Shown here piece by piece: positions 48,561 to 60,463 of a stretch of DNA of 64,000 nt. Position numbers and translations under genes: made by a program. The notes under the pieces were generated by a model, which did not search any database, was not told the origin of the DNA, and saw only the letters and a program-made list of their open reading frames with translations. Location of the stretch: assembly GCA_905250075.1 (NCBI GenBank), contig CAJNOP010000419.1, forward strand, positions 118,085-182,084. Reading direction: 5' to 3'. The first letter of the stretch is position 1, and each line of letters opens with the position of its first letter. Source of the DNA: Rotaria sp. Silwood1 (lineage: Eukaryota > Rotifera > Eurotatoria > Philodinida > Philodinidae).

Positions 48561-50654
48561 TAGTGAGAGCTTACTATTCTGCACTTTTTTTTACAGTGTA
48601 TCTAACAATATCTTCTTAAAAATACTACCTAATGTAATATATTCAATATTATTTATAAATATTGTCTGTTCTTAATCCAAAGTAAAATTGTAAACAACTT
48701 CATAGATGACATATGTTGAAAGAAAAAAAAAGTGAACAAAGCTACGTTGATGAATTATTATTCAAACGAATTCGATGTTACTACGTAATAATAAATCCTC
48801 GGCATCTAGGTGACGGAGCGTGTTAAACCTTGGACAGACTATACAATCTTCATAAGGTTTTCATCGAAAAACTAAGAATGAATGAGAGAGAAGGGTGAAT
48901 CTTTTTCTGTTATTCAGATGGAATACAATAAGTGTTTCTATATTTTAAACTCATATTTTGAAAGTATGATTCAAAAGAAAATCATAACTTCTGTCAAACG
49001 ATGTGGATTTTAAAGAAGCAAATAAGCATTCGTTTCTATTTTATTTCGATTCTCCAAAAAAAGAGTTTACCATGTACTGTACTGAACACACAGAGTAATA
49101 GTGAAGTAGTAGGATAATTAAAAAACAAAGAAATGGCAAAGAAAGCTTTCAAGAGTTTTTAGTTTATCTAACTCAAGTTTCTACTTGTTGTACAGAAGTA
49201 CTACTTCAAGTTATTGGCAATGCATGGGCCAATATTTTGTCATACAAAATTGAATGTTTTTTTCAGGAGTATTTTCTAAGTCTACTCTATTGCTACAAAA
49301 AATATTACTATTTATTGTCAAGAACAACGGAAAATTTCGACGTTTGTATAAGAATTTCAATGCATTGTATAAATCTATCAATTAAATGGGACAAGAAACA
49401 AACGTTTGAGTCTACTCAAGTCTAGAATAGGCTTCAGCACACATAAATCTTGTGGCTCCGTCGACTATGTGTCAGTATCAAGTCTGTACATAACCTAACA
49501 GATCATGCATTGTTTGAATTATTAAGAAGAACTTATTAAAATTAGATGGTCCAGAAGAAATGGATAATTTTTCATATAAGCTCTTATTTATATAATCTCA
49601 ATAATTTATGTTTTCATCCCAAAAGATTCATTATTAAATTCTCTATGAAACCCATATTGAATGTTTTATAACAAAAAATATTGATAAATTCTCAAGTCGC
49701 CAACTTTCTATATCAAAACAACGATTTTTTGCCTTTTTTTGTCAACCAAGATATAAAAATCTAACTATTCACCTTGTAGCTATTGAACATTTTTAACTTT
49801 TGCCTCAAATTAAAAACAAATTTTACCATAACTAGCTGAAAGAGAATTCTTTTCTTTGGACGTTTTTTTTCACTTAAATCAGCACTTGTGAATTGTAACT
49901 TCATACCATTATAGAAAATTCTACATCTTCTTCCAAAACAGTGAATAGATTGAATTAAAGAATAAAAGTTTTCATGCTATTAATCACTTCGTTTCAAAAA
50001 AAGTATCCTTTCTAGTATCAAACTAGACTTTGACAAATTCTATGATGCATCTTGAACAAATGCAAATTTGGCAGCATCAGATAACTTATTTCCATATATC
50101 TTGTCGTTTTTATAAGCGTTTAGAAACAGTTTCAATAAACTAAAACATGTTCTTAGAAAGTTGACAGTTTCGCAGCTTCTTAATATTTGTCGCGTAGTCT
50201 TCTATGTTCATATTTTATTAGAAAAAATATTTCATTCGGCTTTTGTAAAGAATTTTGCAGTGCTCTTTTAAATAGACAAAAGAAATTATTGAGATTACAT
50301 GTGTAGAGTCGCATGAAAAACTAAATTAACTTAACAAGATGTCAGACAGGGAGAAAGAAATAAGACAGCTAACAAGAGTTTTGTCACAATGTTAATATTT
50401 TATGATGAAATATCTGAAAGAAAAAAATAACGAATGTTGTGAATGAGGTTATTAAATTTTCACTGAATGCAAAAGTAAAAGTTGATAGACATGAACTTTC
50501 TACTTTTATTTCAAGTTTTTAACATTTAGAAAACAAAATGAAGTAATCGAACGAACATTTATGTTCATTTTCTTCTGATGCAAAACTTCTAGTTCAATGT
50601 ATTGATGTCGAACAACAAAGAATGGAAATTTAATGTTAACTTTAATGAATATAA

Positions 50655-51085
50655 AGGGTAAATGGAAAATCTCTACATAAGATATTTGACTGTTTTTCGC
50701 GTACTTGAATGCATTGGAAAAAAAAAGAGTAAAACAAAATCAAAATTTTGTGCTTTTTCAAAATATATGCTTAGAATTTTTCTATGACTTTACACTATTG
50801 AAATCTAACTAAGTCTTCACAGGGCTCAACAAAAATTTCTGAAGAGACAAAAAGCTTATATTTCTGAAGACGAATCTGCTTTTGTAGCTCAATTGTCAAA
50901 ATTAGAGAACATTGGATTCAAAATGTTCGAACCTGACAAGTTCTAGTCAAAAGTTACAGAAAAATTCTAAGCATATACTATGAAAGAGTACAAAATTTTT
51001 ATTCTAATTCACTAGTTTTCAATACATTTAAATACACGAAAAATAGTCTAATATATTGTCTAAAAACTTTCGGTTCACTTGTTAG
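50655..51085. mobile_element. Degenerate copy of the 63-kb foldback element
   Basis: The arms are imperfect reverse complements: TTTGACTGTTTTTCGCGTAC and AAAATTTTGTGCTTTTTC on the left pair with the right arm reading (minus strand) TTAGACTATTTTTCGTGTAT and AAAATTTTGTACTCTTTC. Both share ATATGCTTAGAATTTTTCT. The same AATTTTGTGCTCTTTCA and GGGCTTAGAA(A)TTTT blocks occur in the well-preserved element at 63016-63769, so the two are family members. The centre holds a 41-codon open segment (about 50820-50946). Confidence 0.65.
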
Positions 51086-51147
51086 ATCAACTTTTAGTAA
51101 TTTATATAGCAGAAAATCTACAGTTTTAAAGAGAAGATTTACAAAAG

Positions 51148-52336
51148 TCATTCAAATTTATCAATATATGATTTAACCAAATTTAATGGTTGAGCATTCG
51201 AATCAAGAAATGGATTACCAAGAATGAATTGAGGAGATGAGTTTGTTGAAATCGATAGTGAATTTAAAAATGCTATTTGTTCTAGTTCTTTTTTTGTCGA
51301 TAATAATGATATTGGTGATTTGAAAGAATTCTCAGAATGAGAAAAAGTATAAAGATTTTCTTGTTGTAATTTTAATTTTTCTACATTTTTAACTATTTGT
51401 TTCGAACTTCTTTGACGATTATAATATGATGAAAATTCAATTGATTCTGGATCCGATACAATTTGTTTTATTTGATCAATGATTTCTTTTTTTTCTAATT
51501 GTTGATTTTTTCTTTTCTTTTGAATACATTTTGTACAGAGAATAATTGTTAAAATAAATATTCCAATTACCACACATACAATTACAATTGGAATCCAAAT
51601 AGTATTTTTTCGAACATTTAAATAAATAATACTCTTATCTTCATAGATTATATCAAATAATTTATTTTTAGCATAACATCGATAATAACCATGATGATTT
51701 GAATAAGATACATGATCAATAATTAATGTATCATTAAAGATAAATTTATGATGCAAACGAATACCAATAGGTAAAGAATTAAATATATTTTTTGATATAT
51801 CCTTAGTAAAATCCCAATAAATAACTAGAAGAATATCGATAACAACGAAAAAAAAAAAAAGATATTTGATCATTTCTCTCTTCTTCATACTTACTGACAT
51901 TTGTTCCATATGTTAAACAATTAATAGTTACCATTTGTTTTGTATAAGTATTTATAGTAAGAAATTCTTTTTGAGTTACTTCAGCAACTGAAAGTACTTC
52001 AAGTTGACTAATTTTTTGTGCACCATGATGATATTTTGAACGACATTCAATTTTTGAATGTAATTTTGAATAATTAAATGGTGCAGGTATTGTTAAAATA
52101 ATACTTCCATTATTCTCTATATTATCTTTACTATATTGTAATGGAGACGCATTTGTATCAATATCTATCATTGCAGCAATAATTGTCAATGATAGAATAA
52201 TACCTTGATCATTGCTAAAACATTCGATATGTGATGTTTCTGATGTATTGAATGGATATGGTGAAGCAATTAGAATAGGATCATTAGCAATAGAAAAATG
52301 GATTGACAGTAAACTAATTAGAAATGTATTGAACAT
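51148..52336 (-). CDS. Ig-like single-pass receptor
   Basis: Two exons, 52336-51895 and 51824-51148, phase 1, 372 residues. A signal peptide (MFNTFLISLLSIHFSIAND) leads into two Ig-like folds. Ig1 is marked by C39 and C98, but without the usual Trp or YxC pattern. Ig2 has C140 (VTINCLTYG), W150, and the diagnostic SNHHGYYRCYAK with C196. A transmembrane helix lies at about 221-243 (TIWIPIVIVCVVIGIFILTI). The cytoplasmic tail of about 125 residues starts with basic KKRKNQQ and is Ser/Asn-rich; ISLLS and SFYYN-like patterns are not clear ITIMs, though EFSSYY contains tyrosines. Several NxS/T sites lie in the ectodomain. Such proteins act in adhesion or recognition at the cell surface. The specific family is not recognised; fold and topology are well supported. 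Confidence 0.8.
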
Positions 52337-53421
52337 ATAGAGAAATTTCTTTAATGTAATACATTTGATTCGTCTCGCGCCTTGATTTAGACGATCGATT
52401 GATTATCAAATTCTTTTAAAGATAAACAGAGTAAACATACATTTAACATTAATACGATGTTAAGTAAAACTTTTGATGTAAACTGATGCTAATTTTCTTT
52501 TGGGACATCAACCTTTTGATAAGATAATAGGAAAAAAAACAAATTAGATTATTTCGACCAAAAATTTTCCTCATAGAAAATAGCTCATGGTTTTCGGAAC
52601 ATATTGTTTTCTATTACATGTCTTGATGTAAGCTGATATCATAATAGAATATGCACTACTTTTGTTACAAAAACAAAAACTTGTCCATGTGTTTGAATAA
52701 ATGCATTCAAATATGATTCTACAATAAAAAAAAATTTCTTTCCTTTTTTTTTGATTAAATTGCTTTCAACATGAATAAGAACATCACTTAAAAAAATATT
52801 TATTATGAACTGCTTTTATTATCCTTTCCATCTGTTACATAGTATCGTTTCTTCATTTATAACACAATTCTCAAATGAAAATAAAAGAGAGCTATTACTG
52901 ATGCAAATTAATCGAGACAACTCTTATCTATTTAATTATGTTTGCTTTTTCTTTTCCCTAATGATTAAATAATAAATTCCATTTATATACAAAAATGGAT
53001 TTCAATAGCACATAGTTGTGAAAATGTTTTAAATCCAATAAAAGATTGACAATAAAAATCAAAGAGGATCATATTCATTCTATATAATCTCGATTTCTCT
53101 ATTGATAAGCCTGTCGTCAACAACAAAAAGCAGGTCATTGATATTAGAGATTTCTTTAAAAGGTCAATCAAACAATGTTGTTCAATTCGCTGCTTTTACT
53201 TGAATAAAATAATGCATATATATGTATATATGTTTACTTATGGGTTATATAGTAAAAAAGCCCCGTAGATATTGAACATGAGAATAGGCAATACAATACT
53301 GATAAGAGACACGTATAAACACACGCACATACATGTATTAGCATACATAAAAATGAAAAAAAAAAGACAAAGACAACGACACATATTTGTAAAAAAAAAT
53401 TCTGTTCTCTTCTTTTGTTTT
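52337..53421. other. Intergenic region upstream of the Ig-like gene
   Basis: AT-rich sequence between the Ig-like gene start and the 3' end of the EVH1-like gene. I see only homopolymers, a short palindromic TATATATGTATATA near 53217-53231, and no credible coding segment. The promoter of the Ig-like gene should be here. Confidence 0.5.
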
Positions 53422-56044
53422 CTAACTGATAGGAGCTCCATCATCTACCAGCACCGAATAAGTATATAGTGAATCTCGATCATGTTCATCAACTTTAGTT
53501 ATATGATTAAATTCTGTTGGTTTCGAAATAGCTGATTTTTTTATTCTTCGTTTTCGTAAAGTGAATTCAGGTGGACGTCGTTTTGCATTAAATATATCAA
53601 ATAAATCGGCATTACGTGGATTACATGATAATTTAACAAAATATTGATGAAATTCATCTGTTGCACTTGTATCATCAAATTTTAATGCAAGTACTGTACC
53701 TGTTTCAAGTGATTTTAATGTTATGTGACGTGGCTTTGGTAGACGTACATCAGATGCACCATTAACTACTGTATCCCAAAGTGTAAAACTTGAACCAAGT
53801 TCTGATATTATTAAACGAATATTACGAGCTCTTAAAAAGAAAAGAAAAAGAAACAAAAAGAATTGTGTGATTGACTTCACAAAGAATGTTTTATTTATTT
53901 ACCTTTTCGGATTCATGCCCGTATTGAAAAGCCATATAGGTACACCTGTATAAAGTTTCTTCCAATCTCTTAAATTAGCCATAGCATCAAAATCCGATGT
54001 ATAAAGTGTAGCAATACTACGAGCTACATAGACAAGAGTACCGATGCTTTGATAAAATGATGCTATTTTTAAAACGTCTCGTTCATTTAAACGAATTGAT
54101 GGTCCCAATTGAATTGTTTGTTGGCTTCGAATTGAATCAAATGGTCTAATTAAAATTAAAAATAAAAATTTTTATTTTTTTGAAATAATTATACATTTTC
54201 TTTTTACCCATTCATTGTTGGTATTGAACCAAATGGACGTGATTTTACCAATGATTGTTGCTGTTGTTGAGGATGACGAAAACTAGATGAACGTACGATT
54301 TGTTCTGAATCACTTGAATAATGTTGAGGATCATAAAAGGATCGAGGAATTGGTGCACGATATCGCCTTGCCGATGTTGATATAGGTATTGATCGTCCAT
54401 CAGGTAATGATCGATATCGCCATGAACCAGGAACATCAACAAGATCTGTATGAGCAAAATCAAGTGATGTTAAACTTGATTCATCTGTTTCTCCTGTTTC
54501 TATACGAATAGTTTTTGATGTTGCTGCCATTGGAGGTACAGTAGCTGAACGAACAATAGTTGATTCTGTATTTGTTAATGGCACTTGCTGTTGATGTTGT
54601 TGTTGCCGTTGCTGTGGCTGTTGTTGATGTTCATCATACATTGGTTGAGCAATATGATAATGTCGTGAAGTAGGTGAGCCATGTAGGTGATGAGGCGAGA
54701 CTATGTGAAGAGAGAAGAAAAAAAGAAATTCTTTATTACTACGATTAGGTCAAAGTAAAAAAAGAAAAAAGAATGTTTATAGGACGCCTGTTAGAAGAAA
54801 AACAGAACACATATTATTTATATATATATACACATATAAGCATACAGCTAATGATTGACGAACGAATTATCTTGTCGATGATGCAATATTAGATGAGGAT
54901 AATCGGATACAAAAGAATAGAAAATCAATGGGAGGAGTTGTTATATGCATTCTATCAGAACTCAAACATGTATTTCTATTGAGTATCTTCATGCAAAAAA
55001 ACACTTCTGTTATCTTTTATTCTTACCTTGTGCCAAAGCAATGTTTGGCATTGATCGAATACTAGTTGATGGTTGATATTCATTAACAGGAATAAATTCA
55101 TCATTCATGATCGATGTTTCTGGTGGACCATCTTGTAAAAATTGTGGTGATTGTGTTGGATAAGATACATTAACAAAATGAACATATGGTGATGGATTAG
55201 GTGTAGCTATTACACCAGCATGTTGATTTGTATCATCCATTATTGTTACTCCTGCTGTCGTTGTTCTAGTTGGTGAATGATTATTAGTTTGAACTTCAAC
55301 ACTTCGAACATTAGGTAATGATTGTTGTTTAATAACAGTTGTTTTTTCTTGTTTTTTTGTATCCGGTTTTTTTGTTATTGGTTTAGATGACGACTTCATT
55401 GTAACATTAGTTGTTGGTACAGGTGAATTAGATGCTGAAAGGTGAGCTGTTAATTGTTGCTCAGTTTCTTTTGGTACGATTAAAAATGTTGGTTTAAGAA
55501 CATCAACAGGTCGATTACCGTATTGTTGATGATGAGGTGATATCGGTTGAAAATTAGTATTTATTGATGAAAGTGGTTGTCGTGTATTATAATATGTATT
55601 TGCTTGTGCAGGTGAAACGGTTCCGTGAAAAGCTGTTGGATAATCAGTATAATAATAATGTGAAGGAAGACTATTTCCAGCACCTTTTCTAAATGTTGCG
55701 TATGCTGGATAAGGAACTGTATTCGAACGAGGAAAACGAGAATTGATTACACTTTGTTTTTGTTGTTGTAGCTGTTGTTGTTGTTGTTTGTTAGTACCAC
55801 TGGTAGGTAAATATTCTACATTTTCATTAATAGACTGTAAACCTGTTTTTGGCTGTTGAGTTTGTGATGGTGGAGCCGAATGATGTTGTTGTTGTGAGGT
55901 ACTAGAATTAGAAAGGGAAGATGATGGAATAGCAGATTGTGATAATTTTGTTTCCTTTGCAGTGGTTTTCTCTTTTTTTTTCGATGATTGTTTTTTAGTT
56001 TTTTTAGTTTCTTCTGTAGCCGCAGTTTTTGCTTTGGACGACAT
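53422..56044 (-). CDS. Gln/Ser-rich protein with PH/EVH1-like C-terminal region
   Basis: Four exons, 56044-55027, 54700-54208, 54145-53903 and 53830-53422, phases 1, 2 and 2, 720 residues. I chose ATG 56044 (MSSKAKTAATEETKK) because the upstream in-frame start is a TTG. Residues 1-500 are low complexity: Lys-rich start, then poly-Gln runs and Pro/Ser/Thr-rich sequence. From about residue 504 the protein is well ordered: LNERDVLKIASFYQSIGTLV, WKKLYTGVPIWLFNTG, ELGSSFTLWDTVVNG, LKSLETGTVLALKFDD and ATDEFHQYFVKL. The order of strands, the FTLW block and the final FDD-AxxEF helix resemble an EVH1/PH-fold peptide-binding domain, but I assign this by pattern only. A basic stretch and FNHITKVDEHDRDSLY follow. 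A scaffold role at the cortex or nucleus is possible; no family name is claimed. Confidence 0.7.
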
Positions 56045-58115
56045 GGCACACGTGAAATATAGATTGCACAAAATAAATATGATGGTGTAAAGAAGACAGA
56101 AGAGAAAATATTGCTTTTCTTGTTCCTTTTTTTTTTCTCTCTATTGATTCGAACACATGTCCTCCCACTGTGTTTTGCGTTCTTCTACTTTAGGCTTCGT
56201 TTTTTTTATTTCACAGACTCGTTTTATATATGTATTTGTGTAAGTATGTTTGCGGTAAGGGTGAGAAAAAGAAGAAATGGAAAAAAAATATTCAAATTAC
56301 ATTATTATTTTTTTTCCTTTTTTTTTTTTTCGTTTGTGTGAAACATACAGCGGTAAGATATAAAGAGATAAGAGCATTAATGATCATCATTGACGTCTTT
56401 TTCTTCTCTAACTGAGTAACCATACTGAGAGTGTCAATAAAGAGTTTTATTTGTTTAATTTGCCTATTCAACTAAAAAAAGCTTTTGATAAAGGTGTCAC
56501 TCATCTATTTAGATGATGGGAGACATATACGTCTATTTAATTATTCAGAATAAATGACATTAGTCTATTGACACGATTTCTCAGCAGGAAATCACTGTCT
56601 GATATGTTCGTTTCCTATTACCTGCTTACTTGCATTTCTTAGCCATCCATCGATGTATATCACTCGTATAACTACTGCTATTTGGTTTTTCTTCGCCTTT
56701 TTTTTTTATTATCGATACAAATAAACAAGGCAAAGCGCATCAATGGTGCATCGAAATAATGGCAAGCTGTTCTTTTTATCTAGCTTTTCTTGTTAGTCGT
56801 CATCAAGAAAAACAACCACAAAAACATCCATGAGAGTAGGAAGAAAAAAAGAAAGACTGTATCACGACATCAGCAAAGCTATTGTACATTTGTTTGCGAT
56901 ATGTTTGTCTGGAGAAAACAAGCAGGAATATTAAGTAAAAACGCAGAAAACATATGAATCAGTTCTGACATGATGATGAAGATTAATAAGCAAACAACAA
57001 TAGATGTTGTTCACTAATCGATTAACTATATGTCAGATATAAAATCATTCTTTTTTTTTTTTGTTGACACTTACTCAAAACAAGATCTTATGCTTTTATA
57101 AGAAAAACGATTTGTTTATGATACAGTCATAGGAATCATAATTAGAGCAATAGTATGATGTCTTCTTTTTTCTCATACCCATCAACTTCATCTCTAATGG
57201 AATGCCAAGGTTATGTGCATATCTATATCAGGTTGTCGACTTCCAAATGATGATGATCAAGGTCAGACGAATATATATATAGATAGATAGATCAATATAT
57301 CATTCTATTCAAAACAGAAAGACATTATTTTCTCAATAAAGAAAAAAGGATCTCTAAGGAATTAACATGCTGTCAAATTTTATGCTACTAGAGATACACA
57401 GATAATATTTAAATAAGAGCATACAATGAAATATTATGGAAGGTTAAATCAAAAAAACAAATAAATAATTTCTCCATTTTGTCGTTTTTTTCTCTATCGT
57501 CTATTATCCTACAGCTGCTGTCAAATACCAGCACGACAATATGCAAATGATTTTTTTTTATGGTCCATTTTTTTTTGTTATTGTTTAATAGGTTCGAGCA
57601 ATAGAGAATATAGATATTATTCTGGGCTGCAAAATATAAAAATACAAACGAAAGATGAGAACTCATGATAAAAAAAAAGAGCGTGGAAAATAGTATTTTG
57701 TTTCTTTTAATAAAATGTTGTGACTAGAATAAAAAAAAGTAACAAAAATGTGTATAATGTTCTCGTCTAAAGAACGTTAAAAGCGGTAATGCAAAAAGAA
57801 AAAATATGCATCGTGTATTGATTAGATGCATGAAATGGTGTTGTTTTGTTATCGATCAAAATATGGTCAAAAAAAAAAAAACTTTCGTTCGTTCTATGCT
57901 TGTAATTTAATATATCTATGTGTATGTTAGTTATTTGTTATTTTATTGTTTTTTTTTGTGTATTTTTTTCTCTCTATATTTTTACTATGTAACAATAAAA
58001 AAAAGAATGGATTATTGATAATGGTGGTAAAACTACTACGAATAAAATCTAGTAGGCAATATATACATGTGGAATAATTAAATATTAAAAATAAATAATT
58101 ATCTTTTGTTCTTAC
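56045..58115. other. Region upstream of the EVH1-like gene ATG
   Basis: It contains the likely proximal promoter near 56050-56400, T-rich tracts, a TAGA/TATA repeat near 57272-57292 and poly-A runs. If the two upstream candidate exons are real, this stretch is intron of the longer transcripts. No exon is visible on either strand. Confidence 0.5.
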
Positions 58116-58138
58116 CTGTCAACGAATCTTGCAAACAT
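58116..58138 (-). CDS. Candidate alternative first exon of the EVH1-like gene
   Basis: ATG TTT GCA AGA TTC GTT GAC AG ends at a strong donor (AG|GTAAGA) in phase 2 and encodes MFARFVD plus two bases. The acceptors at 54145 and 53830 in the EVH1-like gene are phase 2, so splicing to 54145 would give MFARFVDRPFDSIRS and skip the Gln-rich exons. The short length and lack of transcript evidence limit confidence. Confidence 0.35.
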
Positions 58139-59375
58139 TTTCGGAAAAACAAAGCGAAAAATGCTTTAGATGAATTTCCTCATAGTTTATAATGATTTTC
58201 TCTCTAGCAGTAGTGATCAGGATAATAAATAGATCAATGGTCACTTGTGAAGAATTATACATAGTTTTCTTCGATCAATTTGATAACAAGAAAATAGAGA
58301 TAGATATAGAGAGAGAAAAAAATGGAAACAATCCAGACTGTACAGACGAACAAATGGTTATACACATAATATTGATGTAATCTGTCTCTGTTGCATTCCA
58401 AATGGATGGTTTTGTGATTTTTTCTGTTTATTCAATTTGAATTACGATTATTAGTCGTTCATTTCAATGTACAAAATGTATACGATTGCCAGAAGTGCTT
58501 ATATATTTACATCGTACGTTACTCTTAACGAAAGTTTTCTGTGAGCTGAATTCATCTTCTATTTGACTATTATGAACAGATGGTGTAAACCAACAAGATA
58601 GTTTATTAGAATATGCATGTATGATAGACAATCTCAATCTCTATTTTCTGCTGTTGCGTGTATGCATATATATATTTATATATACACATATACACAAGAG
58701 ATAGTACCTGTACTACGTCTTTTTTTCTCTTGAGTCTCTAAGCAATGTCTTTTCATCTTTTCATCTTTGCATGTTACATGCATAGGTTAGACTTATGAGT
58801 ATGTGTATTTGATTACAACATCATTCAAGCACAAGATTTATCGAATGTCACACAACTAGCAACAACTGTTTCCGGTCATCCATCACCGAGCGACGAGGAA
58901 AAGGAAATAGGAGACATTTTCTTTACCAGTACGTATTATGTTACCAAAAGTAACGATGGCAGCTCCTCTCGACACATTTACCGTTACAATCATAGATCAA
59001 GAAAGCGCACCCACTATGCATGTAAGCATATATATGTCTTTATATATATATATATATATATATAAATATAAGAGGTTCATGACAACTGGTGACAGATAGA
59101 AGAAACTTTTTTCTTTCTTTTTAATGCAACGTATGACATTTAGTGTATAGTCTTGTGACAGTAAGGCTATTTCTCGTATCTAACTAACTAATTCGCTCTC
59201 GCTTCAGAAGACACAAGCAACCATTGGTGATGATGCCTCAGACTGTATCTATTATAAACTCGTTCTTATTCTTGGTTTGTTTGCATACGCACTGACCCGC
59301 ACAGACATATATCATGAAATCAAATACCAGTATTAGAAAGAAAAAAAAAAGACTAAAAACAAAAATATATCTTAC
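58139..59375. other. Region between two candidate first exons
   Basis: AT-rich, with a TA run at about 59041-59063 and a TATA-rich stretch near 58665-58685. No coding segment is supported. Confidence 0.5.
59041..59063. repeat. TA microsatellite
   Basis: An uninterrupted TA dinucleotide run. Similar short runs occur at about 44278-44296 and 29005-29021. Confidence 0.8.
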
Positions 59376-59641
59376 ATTCGGTCGACAATTTGATCACATA
59401 TGTGAATTGTATTTCGATGTAAAAGACTTCGACGAGAACGATGTTGTTTAGAAGATACTGACGCTGACGCTGATTGAGGAATTTGCATTTTAATAGGATT
59501 TTTTTCTACCTTTTCAACTAATGAAGCTTGCGGCGGCTGTGACGGAGATTCTATTATCGCTTCGGGTTGTGTAATCGGCTTCGTAGTTCCTACCGAAGTG
59601 GAAATTTCAATGTCGTCGTCGACTTCAGGAACAGCGAACAT
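59376..59641 (-). CDS. Protein-coding first exon, probably an alternative start of the EVH1-like gene
   Basis: ATG 59641 opens a clean 88-codon frame (MFAVPEVDDDIEISTSVGTT start) that ends CGA AT|GTAAGA, a good donor in phase 2. The composition is acidic, then Pro/Ser-rich, then basic (KQHRSRRSLLHRN). The GC content is higher than the surroundings, as for real exons here. No downstream exon lies close by; the nearest minus-strand acceptors in phase 2 are those of the EVH1-like gene at 54145 and 53830. Joining to 54145 would add this N-terminus directly before PFDSIRSQQ. It could instead be the first exon of a gene whose next exon I failed to see. The frame is not recognisable as a known domain. 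Confidence 0.5.
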
Positions 59642-60463
59642 TTTCCTTGATAGCCGTTATTTTATTCAAAATGATATGATTCTATTCACACGGCTAATTT
59701 TTTTTGCTTTATTTTCTTTCTTTCCGTTCTCTTGATTTCTTCTTTTTTAACTTAACAAAGCATTTCCCTAAGGCATCTAACCGCAATACTGATGATGAGA
59801 AGTACATGTTAGAAACGAGAAGATGGTCGCCACCATCTAGAAATACGTTCTTTCTTTCTTTTTTTTGATTCTCTTTTAATGTTGCCAATAAGATAGAAAG
59901 AGAGAGAGAGAGAGAGAGAGAGCATGCAACGTATAACTAGGTCCTTCTTATACATTGCGCATGCACGTTCTGATTAAGCGAGTCTAATTTGCGGTTGTCG
60001 CGAGCTGTGACGATAGTTGGGCACGACGACACATAAGGAGAGAAGAAGAGAAAGGAGACGATGATAGAAATGAAGGGAGAACGCTGCAAGGCACTAATAG
60101 AAGGGATTCTAATGAATTCTTTCTTTCTTTTTTTTTGAAATAAGATGACTGAAAGCAGTAACCAATTTAGTAAGCAAATAAATCCATAGGGGCGCTAGCA
60201 GGCAAACAAGCAAAACAAGGAAGTCATAATCAAAGTATATAAATGTTGAGTGGCATGCAAGTAACAATCTATATAGTTATTACTACTCGCAAGCAAATCA
60301 AATTAATACGAGAGCAAGTAAAACAGGAAATCGGCAAGATATTTATTCAAGCATATGATTGGTATTACATTGAACTATTATGATCAAATATCTTTAGTAA
60401 ATAGAATTTTAAAAACGAACAAAAAATACACATGTGACGAAAAATTGATATTTTTTCTTTTTA
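59642..60463. other. Intergenic region with GA repeat
   Basis: It contains a GA dinucleotide run at about 59897-59922 and a purine-rich stretch to about 60080. The promoter of the 59641 exon should be at its left end. No gene is seen. Confidence 0.5.
59897..59922. repeat. GA microsatellite
   Basis: An AG/GA dinucleotide run. Shorter ones lie at about 25307-25321 and 28543-28560. Confidence 0.8.

Larger units (their letters stand above)
46782..51147. other. Intergenic region with two foldback repeats
   Basis: It lies between the 3' ends of a plus-strand and a minus-strand gene and contains no supported gene. The structured parts are inverted repeats at about 48190-48560 and 50655-51085. The rest is AT-rich, with frames that look random. 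Confidence 0.55.

Noticed and set aside
55816-56049. Second minus-strand frame inside exon 1 of the EVH1-like gene
   Set aside because: It is a frame shadow of the Gln/Lys-rich coding exon.
57409-57666. Minus-strand frame upstream of the EVH1-like gene considered as a missing exon
   Set aside because: No acceptor or donor in the needed phase, and the composition is random-looking.
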